NCBI GenBank assembly: GCA_023052935.1
Contig: CM041294.1
Location: 104,564,116 to 104,628,115, forward strand
Direction: 5' to 3'
From: Piezodorus guildinii
Lineage: Eukaryota; Arthropoda; Insecta; Hemiptera; Pentatomidae
Length of the DNA stretch: 64,000 nucleotides
The translations under genes were made by a program, and so were the position numbers. The notes under the pieces were generated by a model. It made no database searches. It was given only the letters and a program-made list of their open reading frames with translations, and was not told the DNA's origin. Of the stretch, positions 34,979 to 45,570 are shown one piece after another (positions within the stretch are counted from its first letter, which is position 1; each line of letters begins with the position of its first letter).

Positions 34979-35875
34979 CTGGTGCGCGCAACACACGACT
35001 TTCACTTACCTTCGTCATTTATAACAATTTAAGAATTTTTCAAAAAAAATTAAAAAGGAAATATAAATTGTTAAAGAATTATTTACATTGGATTTTAATA
35101 GAAACATGTGTTTTATTAAATAATCTTATTATATTATTATCTACGACAATTAGTTTGTTTTATCGACTTTTCATCACTCTCCACTCACTTTTAAAATTCC
35201 GTGAATTAGATAATATTTATTCTAAAATAATTAGCTATCCAACGGTATACTATACATCTATATTACTATTCTTGTGTTCAAAAAAACAAATACTGCATAC
35301 GAAAATATATTTGCACATTTCTTCTTAAGTTGTTTATCAAATTCGCTCAACGTACATATTTACCTGTTATTTATCAATGCTAATAAGATAATGTACAAAA
35401 TTTTCTGAAATCTACAAAATTTAAGGTACTTTAGAGAAAGAAAATTTAAAATATCGGCATTTAAGCCCTGCCGCACTATTTCAATCAGAATGAAACCTAC
35501 ATGATATTAAAGCCTATTAAATTTTACATCGATATAGGGAGTTTAATCAAAATCGTTGGAGCCGTTTTTGAGAAAATCGTAAAAAGGTGTTAAATGCATG
35601 GTATAAAGTAGATCTTCCGGTCCGCCAATTTTGATAAATAAGATTCTGTAACGTCTCGGACGTATAAATGTTTTAAATATGAAATTTCAGTTTCATACAA
35701 CTTTTCGTTTTCGCCCGAGAGTTGCCACATACACACAGACCTTTTTGCGGGACTTGGTCATTTGGACTCAGTAGACCAAAAAACGTGTAATTCCGTCGAA
35801 AACTGGAATTCGAAAATTTTCACTATCGCAATACTTTCCCTTACTGTATATTTCATATATAGGTAAGTGAAAGTA
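34979..35875 (-). mobile_element. Family M repeat, copy M3 (best preserved)
   Basis: Begins CTGGTGCGCGCAACACACG, then ACTTTCACTTACC (34998-35010). It ends with the exact reverse complement GGTAAGTGAAAGT (35862-35874). The interior carries AATATCGGCATTTAAGCCC, CCGTTTTTGAGAAAATCG, ACACACAGACC and ACTATCGCAATACTTTCCC. The inverted motif is subterminal at the left end. Non-coding; the open frame at 34954-35328 is AT-rich translation. Confidence 0.85.
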
Positions 35876-36129
35876 AAAATAATTAATAAAGTTTTGAAAC
35901 TTTAGGGTTAAAACTCATAGGAGGTTGTAGTATTGAATACCAAAAAAGTTCGATATCGAAGTTCGACCCCAATGGGGGCCGTTTTCGCCTTTTCACCTTT
36001 CTCCCTCCCATAAAAACATTTTTTTTTTTATATTTGTTTTCAATTTTTACGCAAAATGTTTTATTTGCCAAAGCTTTTACAGGTTATTGAGTTAAATGAA
36101 AATTAAAAACGCATAATAATAGCAAGTAA
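35876..36129. other. Unassigned DNA
   Basis: Contains a GC-richer phrase (CGAAGTTCGACCCCAATGGG) without match elsewhere in the window. Confidence 0.35.
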
Positions 36130-36204
36130 AATTCTTAACCTACTGGCTGTGTATCTAAAATGTCTAAGTTTGTGAGTTCGAATCCCAGTCTTTCGAATTC
36201 AGGT

Positions 36205-36271
<67 letters not shown>
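36130..36271 (+). repeat. SINE family 2 box-B fragment followed by (TA)n
   Basis: GTGAGTTCGAATCCCAGTCT matches the box-B region of the SINE at 33026-33314. Box A is lost, and the fragment runs into about 60 bp of TA (36210-36271). Confidence 0.65.
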
Positions 36272-36274
<3 letters not shown>

Positions 36275-36356
36275 ATTCTTGTTTATTTCAAAGCCCCTTG
36301 TAGTTTGGGTTAGAATTCTCCAATCTGTTGGCTTGTTGACTATCTCTTCGACTATA

Positions 36357-39253
36357 ATAATAATAATAATAATAGGCTTAGCGAACCCGAAGGTTCGATG
36401 CCGATACCACCAAATTCCGCCTACACAGAATCGTCCAATGCTCACCATTCAAGCCCAAGCTCCCGAGATCAGCCTTAACGCAATCCTCCTATCTCCGCTT
36501 CGGCCTACCTTTCGGACGCCTACCAGTCGGTTCAGCGAATACCAACTTTCTCGGAATCCGTTCCTCACTAAGCCCAACAACTTTACGCGCCCATTTGAGT
36601 CTCCGCGATGCTATCAACTCAATTATATTCACAGGGTACAAACTTCGCAACTCCGCGTTGTACAACCTTCTAAACTCCCCAGTGGCCTCATCTCTCTTCG
36701 GACCAAATATTTTACGCAGTACCTTATTCTCGAAAACCTTAAGCCGTTGTTCATCCTTTAAAGTAAGCGGCCACGTTTCACATCCGTAAAGAACCGTTGG
36801 AAGAATAATAGTTTTATAAATTCTAATCTTTAAGTTTTTAGATAGAAGCCGTGATCTAAGTAACTTAGCAACTGAATAATAACACGCATTTCCCACCTTT
36901 AACCGGGACATTATTTCTTCCTGGATTTCATTTTTTCTTGTTATCATTGAACCTAAATACTTGAATTTCTCTACGTGTTCAAAAGTATGACCTGATACAT
37001 CAATATCACCAAGATCGACACCGTTTCTGCTACTAATCATATACTTCGTTTTATCGGTATTTAATTCGAGTCCTATTTCTTTACCGGTTTTTATTAACAC
37101 ACTTGTATTTAGTTGTATGGTTTCCGTGTCTTCACCTAGCAGTACCAGATCATCGGCATACCCCAAAACCGGAATCTTGTCACCCATATTTAAGCCTTTC
37201 TCGGTACACATCACCTTTTCTATGACATATTCTAAAGCTATATTAAATAACACAGGTGAAAGGGAGTCACCCTGTTTCAAACCCGATCGCACCTCAAATC
37301 TCTCGGAGTAATTATGACCGATTCTAACTTTATGGAATGTTTCCGACAAACACATCTCTACTAGGTTTACTAACTTTCTAGGTATTCCCTGTTCAATCAT
37401 GATGTTATATAGCTTCTGACGGTCTATTGAATCATAAGCCTTTTTAAAATCTATATAAAGTTGATGGACTACACCGTTGTATTCCAATTTTTTCTCTAAT
37501 ATTTGACGTAAGGAAAATATTTGGTCAATAGTCGAGCGATTCCGCCTAAAACCACATTGGTAATCTCCGATAATTTCCTCAGCGTATTCCGTGATTCGAC
37601 TAGTTAGAATTGACGAGAATATTTTATAGCATACTGGGAGAAGAGAGATCCCACGATAGTTGTTATAATCCGACCTCGGTCCTTTTTTGTGAATCGGAAT
37701 AAGTATTGATTCTTTCCATTCTTCTGGCATTTTTTCAGTTTCCCAGATCTTTTTAACTAAAAAATGTATTTTGGAAACGTCCGCTTCTCCACACGCCTTG
37801 ATTAATTCACTCGTGATATTATCATTTCCTGCGGCCTTATAACGTTTTAATTTTCCTATCGCCATTTCGACTTCCTCTTTACTCGGAGCGTCTATCCATG
37901 GTTCAGCGCTCTGATATTCAGAGAGAGGAGATTGATTATTATTTTCCGTATTTAAGATGCCGTCAAAGTGTTGTTTAAATTTATTTAATATCTCAGAAGG
38001 ATCCGCAATTATATTGTTATTTGCATCTTTAACAGCATTCAATAGAGGTTCAAATCTTTTACGCGATTTGTTTATACCTTTGTACATCTCTCTTACGTTA
38101 TTTTCGTTTCTGTGTTTTTCTATTTCTATTATTTTGTCTTTAAGATACTCTCTTTTCTTATTTTTTAATAGTTTTGAAGTTTCATTCTTTACTAACCGAA
38201 AATAAGCCACATTATTATCGCTTGGATTATTTAAGGAATTCAGTTTAGCGGTTTTTCTTTTTTCGCACATATTTTGACAATCCCTGTCGAACCAAGGTTT
38301 GTTCTTTTTATTTTCGATTTTTCCAAGACATAAATTACCGACCTCTTTAATATTATCCCTGATTCCTTCCCATAATTTGTTTACATCTTCGTGTTCCTCG
38401 TCTGAAGATTCCAAAGCTTCGAACCGATTTTTTACTTCTATCGCGAATTGTTTTCTAATTTCGAGGTTGTTCAATTTAACTAAATCAAAATTCTCGGGAC
38501 GAATATAGTTCGGTGTTCTCTTTTTTGTATTTAGTTTTTGTCGAAGTTTCGCGATTACTAATTCATGATCAGAACCGCATTCTGCACCCCGATACGATCT
38601 CATGTTAATTATGCTACTTTGCCATCTGTTTTGTATTAAAACATGATCGATTTGATTCCGTGTTTGTCCATCCGGCGATGCCCACGTATACTTATGAATA
38701 TCCTTATGTTTAAATGTAGTACTTTTGATTACTAGGTTTTTCGAAATGGCAAAGTTTATTAGTCGGGTCCCATTATCATTACTATATTCGTGCAAACTTT
38801 CTTTACCGATTGTAGGACGATATACTTCTTCCCTTCCAACCTTTGCGTTCGCGTCGCCTAGTATTATCTTAATGTAATTTCGCGGTAACTTATCGTAAAC
38901 CGACTCTAGTTTATCATAAAATTCGCATTTTACTTCATCATCACTGTCTTCGGTGGGAGAATGAATGTTTATAAACGCGATTTTAAACCAACGCCCTTGA
39001 AATATAGCAACCGATATTCTTTCACTAAAGAACTTTACGTCCCGTAATGCGGAAAGAAATCTATTCCTAATCAGAAACCCGGTACCTAGACAATAATTAA
39101 CGCTCCCCCCGTACCAAATAGTATACTTTCCTTCTGTTAACGAACCCTCCCCTGGCCAGCGAACCTCTTGTAATGCAACGATATCTAAATGGTACCCCTT
39201 AACTTCATTCGCGACCGACTTTAACCCACTATACATACTATACCCACTATACA
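36357..39253 (-). mobile_element. RTE-type LINE, 5'-truncated near the endonuclease start, 13-bp TSD
   Basis: Flanked by CTCTTCGACTATA at 36344-36356 and 39254-39266. The tail on the minus strand is TATTATTATTA-like, as in the 18395 copy. The 5' end lies at 39253 in short TATAGTGGG repeats, so the element starts just downstream of where the first endonuclease motif (WN) should be. Otherwise close to the 18395 copy and better preserved. Confidence 0.94.
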
Positions 39254-39269
39254 CTCTTCGACTATACAT
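36378..39269 (-). pseudogene. RTE-type endonuclease/reverse transcriptase, 926 codons open, two defects
   Basis: An open frame from ATG 39269 to TAG 36491-36489. Endonuclease: LDIVALQEVRW, LGDANAKVGRE, TRNQIDHVL, GSDHELV. RT: NNYRGISLLP, LYIDFKKAYDSID (about residue 603), GLKQGDSLSP, YADD (about residue 702). The tail has YGCETWPLT, ELIASRRLKWAR and GRRPKGRPKRR. Defects: the in-frame TAG replaces the TGG of KRRWED in related copies, cutting about 37 residues before the family stop (TAA at 36380-36378); and the 5' truncation removes the first endonuclease motif. The first ATG lies outside the 3' TSD copy, in host DNA, so the first residues (MYSRRV...) are not element-coded. Probably inactive in cis, though the RT core is intact. 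Confidence 0.92.
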
Positions 39270-39923
39270 GGTACATTTTAAGAGAGGGATGACGAGGCGG
39301 GAAAAGATGTTTTCTTCATAGGTATGTCTTTAATCTTCTTCCTGTGACGGGGCTCACCGGATTTTTGATTCATCCTCAGTGAAGGCTGGATCCTAAATAT
39401 TGTTGCCTGCTTTGTGGCCTACGTGTTGGGGAAAGGGTCTGAAATAAAGGGTTTGTACAAGATTTTAGGCTGTAAAAGAATTTAATCTGTCTCCTAGGGA
39501 TGTAGTCAGTGACTGTCGAGAGTTCGAAGGTAGAGTGCAGTATGTCTCGGGTATTTCGATTCGTATCCTTTCAAAAGGAGAATCGATTCAAAAATGGTGG
39601 TTCTCTTCAATTTTGAACCATATCCTGGTTACAATATATGTCAATTGTTAAGAATCCTTTCAATGGTAATGGCGACTTTAACTTACAATAAAAAACAAAA
39701 ATTAAAACAGTCCTTAAAATATGAAAATCGGGCATATCCTTTGAAATAGTAAAATTAGTCCTTTTCGGGAGTATTTTAGAGTTCAGGTGAACTAAGAAAT
39801 ATAATTAAAAGGGTATTCACTCACAGGTTCAACGGGTATGTGAGGCCCGTCATTCAACTGGTGGCTACTCACAAAATAAGTAAAAGGATAAGTAATGACC
39901 TTTAACATAACTGATAATAGAGA
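39270..39923. other. Unassigned DNA, moderately GC-rich
   Basis: Outside the TSD of the RTE copy, hence not its 5' UTR. No open frame of note. Confidence 0.45.
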
Positions 39924-40728
39924 ATTGCTATGTTAATTCCTAGCAAACTATATCTCTGGGAGGTCCAAGGATTAAAGGGTCCAAACGGCCTATCCTGCAA
40001 TTACAAAAAAAGAAAAAAAACAACTTAAAATGACAAATCTAATGTCATTAATGTACAATGAATCAACTATGTGACAAACAGCCTGCCATCCCCCAGTTAC
40101 CGGGTTTTAACCCAGTAGATAGCACCAGGGTTTTATAAAGGGTGTAAGAATTACTTTGCCGTCCTCCTGAGGGGTCGTAAAATAGTGGTCCCGAGGGTGA
40201 GAGATCAAATAAAACCTCTTTTTAAGGGAAAATTTCATTAAAAACTCTTATTCTAATTATATCTGAATAGGCAACATTTAGGATCTTCACTCTACCATCG
40301 TCCGATCAACCACAATAGCATGGATTGCAATGTTAATTCCTAGCAAACTATATCTCTGGGAGGTCCAAGGATTAAAGGGTCCAAACGGCCTATCCTGCCA
40401 TTACAAAAAAAAGAAAAAAAACAACTTAAAATGACAAATCTAATGTCATTAATGTACAATTAATCAACAATGTGACAAACAGCCTGCTATCCCCAAGTTA
40501 CCGGGTTTTAACACAGTAGATAGCACCAGGGTTTTATAAAGGGTGTAAGAATTACTGTGCCGTCCTCCTGAGGGATCGTAAAATAGTGGTCCCGAGGGGA
40601 GAGATCAAATAAAACCTCTTTTTAAGGGAAAATTTCATTAAAAACTCTTATTCCAATTATGTGTGAATAGGCAACATTCAGGATCTTCACTCTACCATCG
40701 TCCGATCAGCCACATTACCATGAATTGA
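39924..40728 (+). repeat. Tandem duplication, 2 x 400 bp, about 96% identical by eye
   Basis: Landmarks recur at exactly 400 bp: ATTCCTAGCAAACTATATC (39936 and 40336), CCAAACGGCCTATCCTGC, GCCGTCCTCCTGAGGG, AGGATCTTCACTCTACCATC. Unit 1 is 39924-40323 and unit 2 runs to about 40728. No long open frame. The unit might be part of an unknown element, since segmented phrases such as TAGATAGCACCAGGG look designed rather than random, but this is not established. Confidence 0.92.
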
Positions 40729-41249
40729 CGAATAATGAATAAATAACTAATGAATCGTTATGCATCGTGATTCAGTGTGATTCTCACGCAACCTTGAACG
40801 CAGTCACATGAAATCAGGAATAATATATTATACGGAGCTAGTGTCATGTTAATGAGAAATGAAGGAAAATATCTTTAATTTACGGCGCACAGTGGGAAAA
40901 AATCACGATTTACTGGCCAAAATTCCATAACTTTTGACCTAATCAAGATAAAATAAAAATTATTTTTCCATTTATGAGTAGAGGATGTCCTTTATTAGTG
41001 TGTGTGAAAATTAATTATTTTTCAAAGTAACTGATTTCATACATTTTTTTTATATTTGATCAATTTACCCTATATGGGAGCATTTGAATCGACATAAATG
41101 ATCTATTATCCGCTTCTATAGTGTTTTCCGCGCTTTTAATTGCCTTACTCCGGAATTTAAGACGTATACAGAATTTATAAGGAATCATTGTTTAAAGGCA
41201 ATAATTCGACAAATTTAACTGAACAAAATAATATATTTTCGATACTTAT
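40729..41249. other. AT-rich DNA, nothing assignable
   Basis: No feature that I can support. Confidence 0.4.
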
Positions 41250-41815
41250 CCTGTGAATAATTTTTATTCCAATGGAACAAAGAAAAAACAAGTTATGAAG
41301 TATGAGGCATATTTTAGGATTTTGCCTAAATTAATGTTAAAAAAGATGGTGTTAAAACTTTAAATCGATATAACACTGATCGATTGCATTTGATCGGACA
41401 ATAATACTTTAGAAGGCATTGAAGTAATAATATGAGAGAAAATATATTCCATGGAGCTTTATTTTGGCTTTTATTACACCTCATGTATTTTAGAAACTTG
41501 AAATGCCTTTAAAAATATAGAAAAATATTGTTCATATACAAGGTTAAAAAAAAATAAATAAATCATTAAATTATTTATTGGAAACATTTGGTTTTAGTTT
41601 TTATTTAATGATGTAGGGAATTAATGGTACTAATATATAATACATATTACAATTTGATCGATAAAATACAATCGATCAGTGTTATATCGATTTAAAGATT
41701 TGACGCCATATTTTTCAATATTAATTTACGCAAAATCCTAAAATATGCCTCATACTTCATAATTTGTCTTTTCTTTGTTCTATTGGAATATAAATTTTAA
41801 AAAATATTCACAGGA
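41250..41815. mobile_element. Large inverted repeat / foldback element, arms about 145 bp
   Basis: The left arm (41250-41395) contains CCTGTGAATAATTTTTATTC, GAAGTATGAGGCATATTTTA and CGATATAACACTGATCGATT. The right arm (about 41668-41815) contains the reverse complements in mirrored order. The arms differ at scattered positions and by small indels, and the spacer is about 270 bp and AT-rich. No coding sequence. Likely a non-autonomous DNA element with long TIRs. Confidence 0.85.
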
Positions 41816-41894
41816 TTTAATTTAATATTTAATTTTGATGTTATAATTATGAGATTGATTATTTTTAAAGAAACCATATTTGTGCTTGCAGATA

Positions 41895-41990
41895 AAACTA
41901 TTCTTTGCACATGAAGATGGCATTATAGCCGAAACGATGTGCGTCAATACTTAATAAAATAGTGGTGAATTAAATATCAGCCTCCAAGTA
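41895..41990 (+). repeat. Half copy of the 24142-24404 foldback (right arm)
   Basis: Contains TTCTTTGCACATGAAGATGG, CATTATAGCCGAAACG and ATCAGCCTCCAAGTATATT, matching the right arm at 24310-24404. A closed hairpin is visible: GCACAT (41907-41912) pairs with ATGTGC (41937-41942). Confidence 0.75.
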
Positions 41991-42473
41991 TATTCTTAGA
42001 TTAACTTAAAATATACACAGATGATTCTCTTTACTCAGATATACTTACAGCACCAATATCATAAACCAAAACCTATTAACTATAAACAAATCGTGGGCCG
42101 AAATAACATTCAATAAATAATTATAAAAATACAATGTAGCAATAACCAAGCACCAGATGGTATAATTATATGAAAAACAATACATTTCTAATAAGGCAAA
42201 ATAACAAAATATATCTCCAATATTAATAGTTTAGTCCACCTTACGTATTTTAGCTAGGAAATAATGAATATTGGAGCAATTAAGTTGAAGAGTGGACAAT
42301 TAAATCCCCGAAACGTCAGAATAAAAAAAATAAAAATTACTTCTTCACTTACTAATACATATTATTATTTATTGATACATATTAACATATATTATTTATG
42401 GATTATTATTCAGTGAGTATTTTCTCCTAAAGATGCAAATACATGAAACGAAAAAGCTGTTAGCTTTTTGTTG

Positions 42474-42535
42474 ATTTTAATTATGTGCCGACGTTTCGGC
42501 CTACATTGTGGGCCTTCATCAGGGTCAAGAAAACC
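42474..42535 (-). other. Hammerhead-like hairpin motif, copy H1
   Basis: The minus strand reads CTGATGAAGGCC, a loop, GGCCGAAACGTC (core 42522-42490). CTGATGA...GAAA is the conserved catalytic-core pattern of hammerhead ribozymes, here with a GGCC/GGCC helix II. One extra A precedes helix II and flanking helix I is short, so activity is doubtful. Confidence 0.5.
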
Positions 42536-43175
42536 ATCAAACTCTATTATTATGAATCCTACCACCCAGGACAGATGACAACCAACTTCTACGTCATATT
42601 AACCTACCTCTTCGCCACAGCAGCCGATTAGCAAATAGAAGAACTCTTCAAAGCCCTACCTTTACATCTCAACATTCTTCAGTACAGTTTTTCTAATTAT
42701 CAAATTTCAACCGCTTCTTCTTCTTCTCAATTCAATTAGTCTTTTTCTTCCATAAAACCCTCCATCCCTCATCTCAAACGTCTAACATACCTTCATAAAA
42801 GTCAAATCTTCATAACTTTCTAATTGCTTAGAGCAATGGATCTTCCTCTTAAAATGCCGATCCAATAAAATGTTTTCAAAATTTATAAAAAAATTCATTA
42901 AACCATATTATAAATTCCAAATCGCCAATTAAAAAATAGCACCACTGGCTCTTAAATTTAAAAAATCCCAATTAAATATCAAAATCAGAGAATAAATCCT
43001 ACAGATAAATTTCCTGAATAATAAAATATCAATCCTAAATTATGTTTTAGTAATTATATTAGAGATAACAACGTAACACATGTATGTCATCTATATTCAA
43101 TGCCACTAGGAGCACGAAAAAGGTTTTCTTGTTGTTTCTTCTTGTTTCTATCTTTAAAAAAAACTTGTTTCTCTT
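42536..43175. other. AT-rich DNA between two inverted hairpin motifs
   Basis: No open frame of note. It could be the interior of an unrecognised element bounded by H1 and H2. Confidence 0.35.
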
Positions 43176-43230
43176 AGCTCTGATGAAGGCCCACAACGTA
43201 GGCCGAAACGTCAGCACAAATTAAAATAAG
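43176..43230 (+). other. Hammerhead-like hairpin motif, copy H2 (inverted relative to H1)
   Basis: The plus strand reads CTGATGAAGGCC (43180-43191), a nine-base loop, GGCCGAAACGTC (43201-43212), then AGCACAAATTAAAATAAG, the mirror of the sequence flanking H1. AGCT before and AGC after the core could give a 3-bp helix I. Confidence 0.5.
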
Positions 43231-43367
43231 TACTACTTGTTAATGTTTTTTTTTTTTTTTCTGACGACCGCTCTCCCAACCATCGTCTTCATCTAATATT
43301 CTCAACGGACAACTAAATTTCATCATTAACTTTATTTAATAGTTTTAAATCGATTTTAACAACATCG

Positions 43368-43402
43368 TTAAGTGAAGGTTATGTGCTGCCCGCACCATAA
43401 TT
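43368..43402 (+). repeat. Family M right-end fragment
   Basis: CGTTAAGTGAAGGTTATGTG and CTGCCCGCACCA resemble the M right end (GTAAATGAAAGTCGTGTG, TTGCGCGCACCA). Confidence 0.5.
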
Positions 43403-44049
43403 TTATTATATTATTAAAAATAAATAAATAATGTAATATAACTGAAAGAGGAGCAGACTGCTATACTTACCGAATGGACGGCAGCTGAGACACTACGCCT
43501 CGGGTTAGGAGCGCCTAAGCTAAATACCCTCTGGTCCAGGATATTGTGCCTATCCCTGGCCAATCATCTCCCTCCTCACTTACCCTAGTGCTACCTAATG
43601 AGAAACTGTTTTATTAACTTTACCATCAGCGGCTCTCTCAATTACAAACAGGCCAAGTTCGTTGTTCATCATTCCAATAATATTATACACCTTGTTATCA
43701 ATTAGATGATTGTTATAAATAGTTGCATGATTGCATTCCTTCTTGAAAGAGTGCATATTGTGTATATCTTTCAATTTTCTTAGTTTTGAGTAAATAATAA
43801 TCACGATTTAGCGAATAATTACATTTGCGAATTCTATAAAATCAAATATAACTAAACATATAGTTAATTTCTTCTTCATAAAAAGGTAGCTTTAATTAGT
43901 CTACATCATGCTGGTTAATATCTAAAGCACTAAGAATAAATCTAAGCAAGAATAGTTAAATGTGACAATTTCATTATCGTTTTCCCGAAGTATAAAATAT
44001 GCATTATACTATATAATTTTGGTTTATTATTTTCAATAATCAACCTTTC
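43403..44049. other. Mostly AT-rich, with a GC-richer block bearing a donor-like site
   Basis: 43450-43600 is locally GC-rich and on the minus strand ends in ATTCG then GTAAGTATAG (donor GT at 43470-43469). It could be a 5' exon of a minus-strand gene, but all frames are short and there is no supporting acceptor or promoter that I can recognise. Confidence 0.25.
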
Positions 44050-44352
44050 TAATCGACCCAAAAAAATATTTAAAATGGCGACCCATTATATATGATTTAA
44101 TTCAATGACTCAGTTATTATTGAAGATTGACAAAAAAATTATTGGAGTTTTTTAACAAAGAAACCACGAATAACAATAGAAAATAAAATAAATAATCTTT
44201 AAATTTTACCCATAAAAATGACTATAACTCAATTAATTTTTAAGATAGGAAAAAAATTGTATTGAGTTTTTAGGATCAAGACACCGCGACGAATAATAAA
44301 AAAAATGAAATCTTGTAACTCCGTTATTTTCGAACATAGAGAAACAATTCTC
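44050..44352 (+). repeat. Family E repeat, copy E3
   Basis: Three degenerate units near 44108, 44226 and 44320 (ACTCAGTTATTATTGAAG, AACTCAATTAATTTTTAAG, AACTCCGTTATTTTCGAAC), with AAGACACCGCGACGAATAAT-type phrases as in E1. Confidence 0.65.
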
Positions 44353-44371
44353 ACAATTTAAATTAATTAAA

Positions 44372-44505
44372 TAATAGGCTTACCGAACCCGAAGGTTCGA
44401 TGCCGATACTGCCAAACTTCGCCTGTACAGACTCGTCCTATGGTCGCCGGTCAAGCCCAAGCACCCGAGATCAACTTTAACGCAATCCTCCCCTCGCCGC
44501 TTCAT
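44372..44505 (-). mobile_element. RTE-type LINE 3' fragment
   Basis: In reverse it encodes the family C-terminal end (KVDLGCLGLTGDH, SASNLRVR then TAA) and is bounded by AATAAT at the tail side. Same family as 18395 and 36357. Short and truncated; no clear TSD. Confidence 0.85.
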
Positions 44506-45570
44506 TCCCATCAATTCATTCAATTATAAAATTGATAAAAAAAATTTAATGTAAGTTAGTAATTGATAAGATTACACGAAAAATTACAATATCATAGGGA
44601 CTGACGATAGTAGTGAAAACCTTCTTTTTTTTTTTTAATTCTCAATTTGCTCTGGAATTTGTTGGGTAGAAGAGTTAAAGTAGATTATGTTGAGAATGCG
44701 TGTTTTTTGTTTCATTTAATTGTAAAACATCAACACCCTGTAGAGATATATCATCTTGAAGTTTTTCATCTTAATCTGAATTAGACTGTAGACTGCATGA
44801 GTTGGTGGTACACATAACACTTTTCTTTTTTTTATGGACCTAGCATTGTATCAAGGAAATTCAGACATTTAGAAACAAGATTTATAGTTGTTTCACAGAG
44901 ATAATTTCAGTTCCTCTCCCAAGAAAACCAAAAAACATATGTTTTAATTAGTAATGAAACATACATTGTACTTAATTGAAATATATATTATTAAAATTAA
45001 TTTAATTTTCAAATGTCATACTTCTATACTTATTTGATCAGTATATTCTTTTCGATTTCGCATTGCTACGATTTAAATATTGACAGAAAGATCATCATAA
45101 TTTTTCTTTGTATAATTAAATGTTTTCATACAAAGTAATGTTTCAATAATATTTACAAATATTTAAGAGTCAAGAGAAATAAGACATTCATTATATTGAC
45201 TTTATATACAGTAAGAGGTAAGTTCTAAGTAATAGTTTATCTATCATGTCTTTACTCATTCATTGCAACTGATATAAAAGAATTGATATCGCTATCCCAT
45301 CTCTAATAGACAGGTATACACAGAGCGCGTGCGCCAGTCTAGAGCATGTTGGTGACGTTTCCATTGTTACGAAATCAATGCTTTTACCCCTACCGAAAAT
45401 CGCATAAAGCGCCTAAAGAAATTTTTACTTCAAAATAAACTATTTATGATTCCCCGAGTCCAAATAACTAAATCTTTCAGTACATTTCTGAAAGCAAAAA
45501 AAAATTCTCATCTTTGAGACTCAATAAAATATAATAAAATTACGTATAATAATTATTAATTCATAAAACA
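44506..45570. other. AT-rich DNA, nothing assignable
   Basis: A small GC-rich phrase (ACAGAGCGCGTGCGCCAGTC at about 45319) stands out but has no gene context. Confidence 0.4.

Noticed and set aside
35998..36080. Small open frames and TA-encoded Tyr-Ile repeats near (TA)n tracts (for example at 36206-36448)
   Set aside because: Translations of microsatellites, not proteins.
39924..40728. 400-bp tandem units as promoter monomers of the minus-strand RTE element
   Set aside because: The 13-bp TSD at 39254-39266 ends the element before these repeats, so they belong to flanking DNA.
43463..43471. ATACTTACC identical to the 5' end of U1 snRNA
   Set aside because: The following bases do not resemble U1 and no Sm site or stem-loops were found. 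It is the complement of a splice-donor-like sequence.
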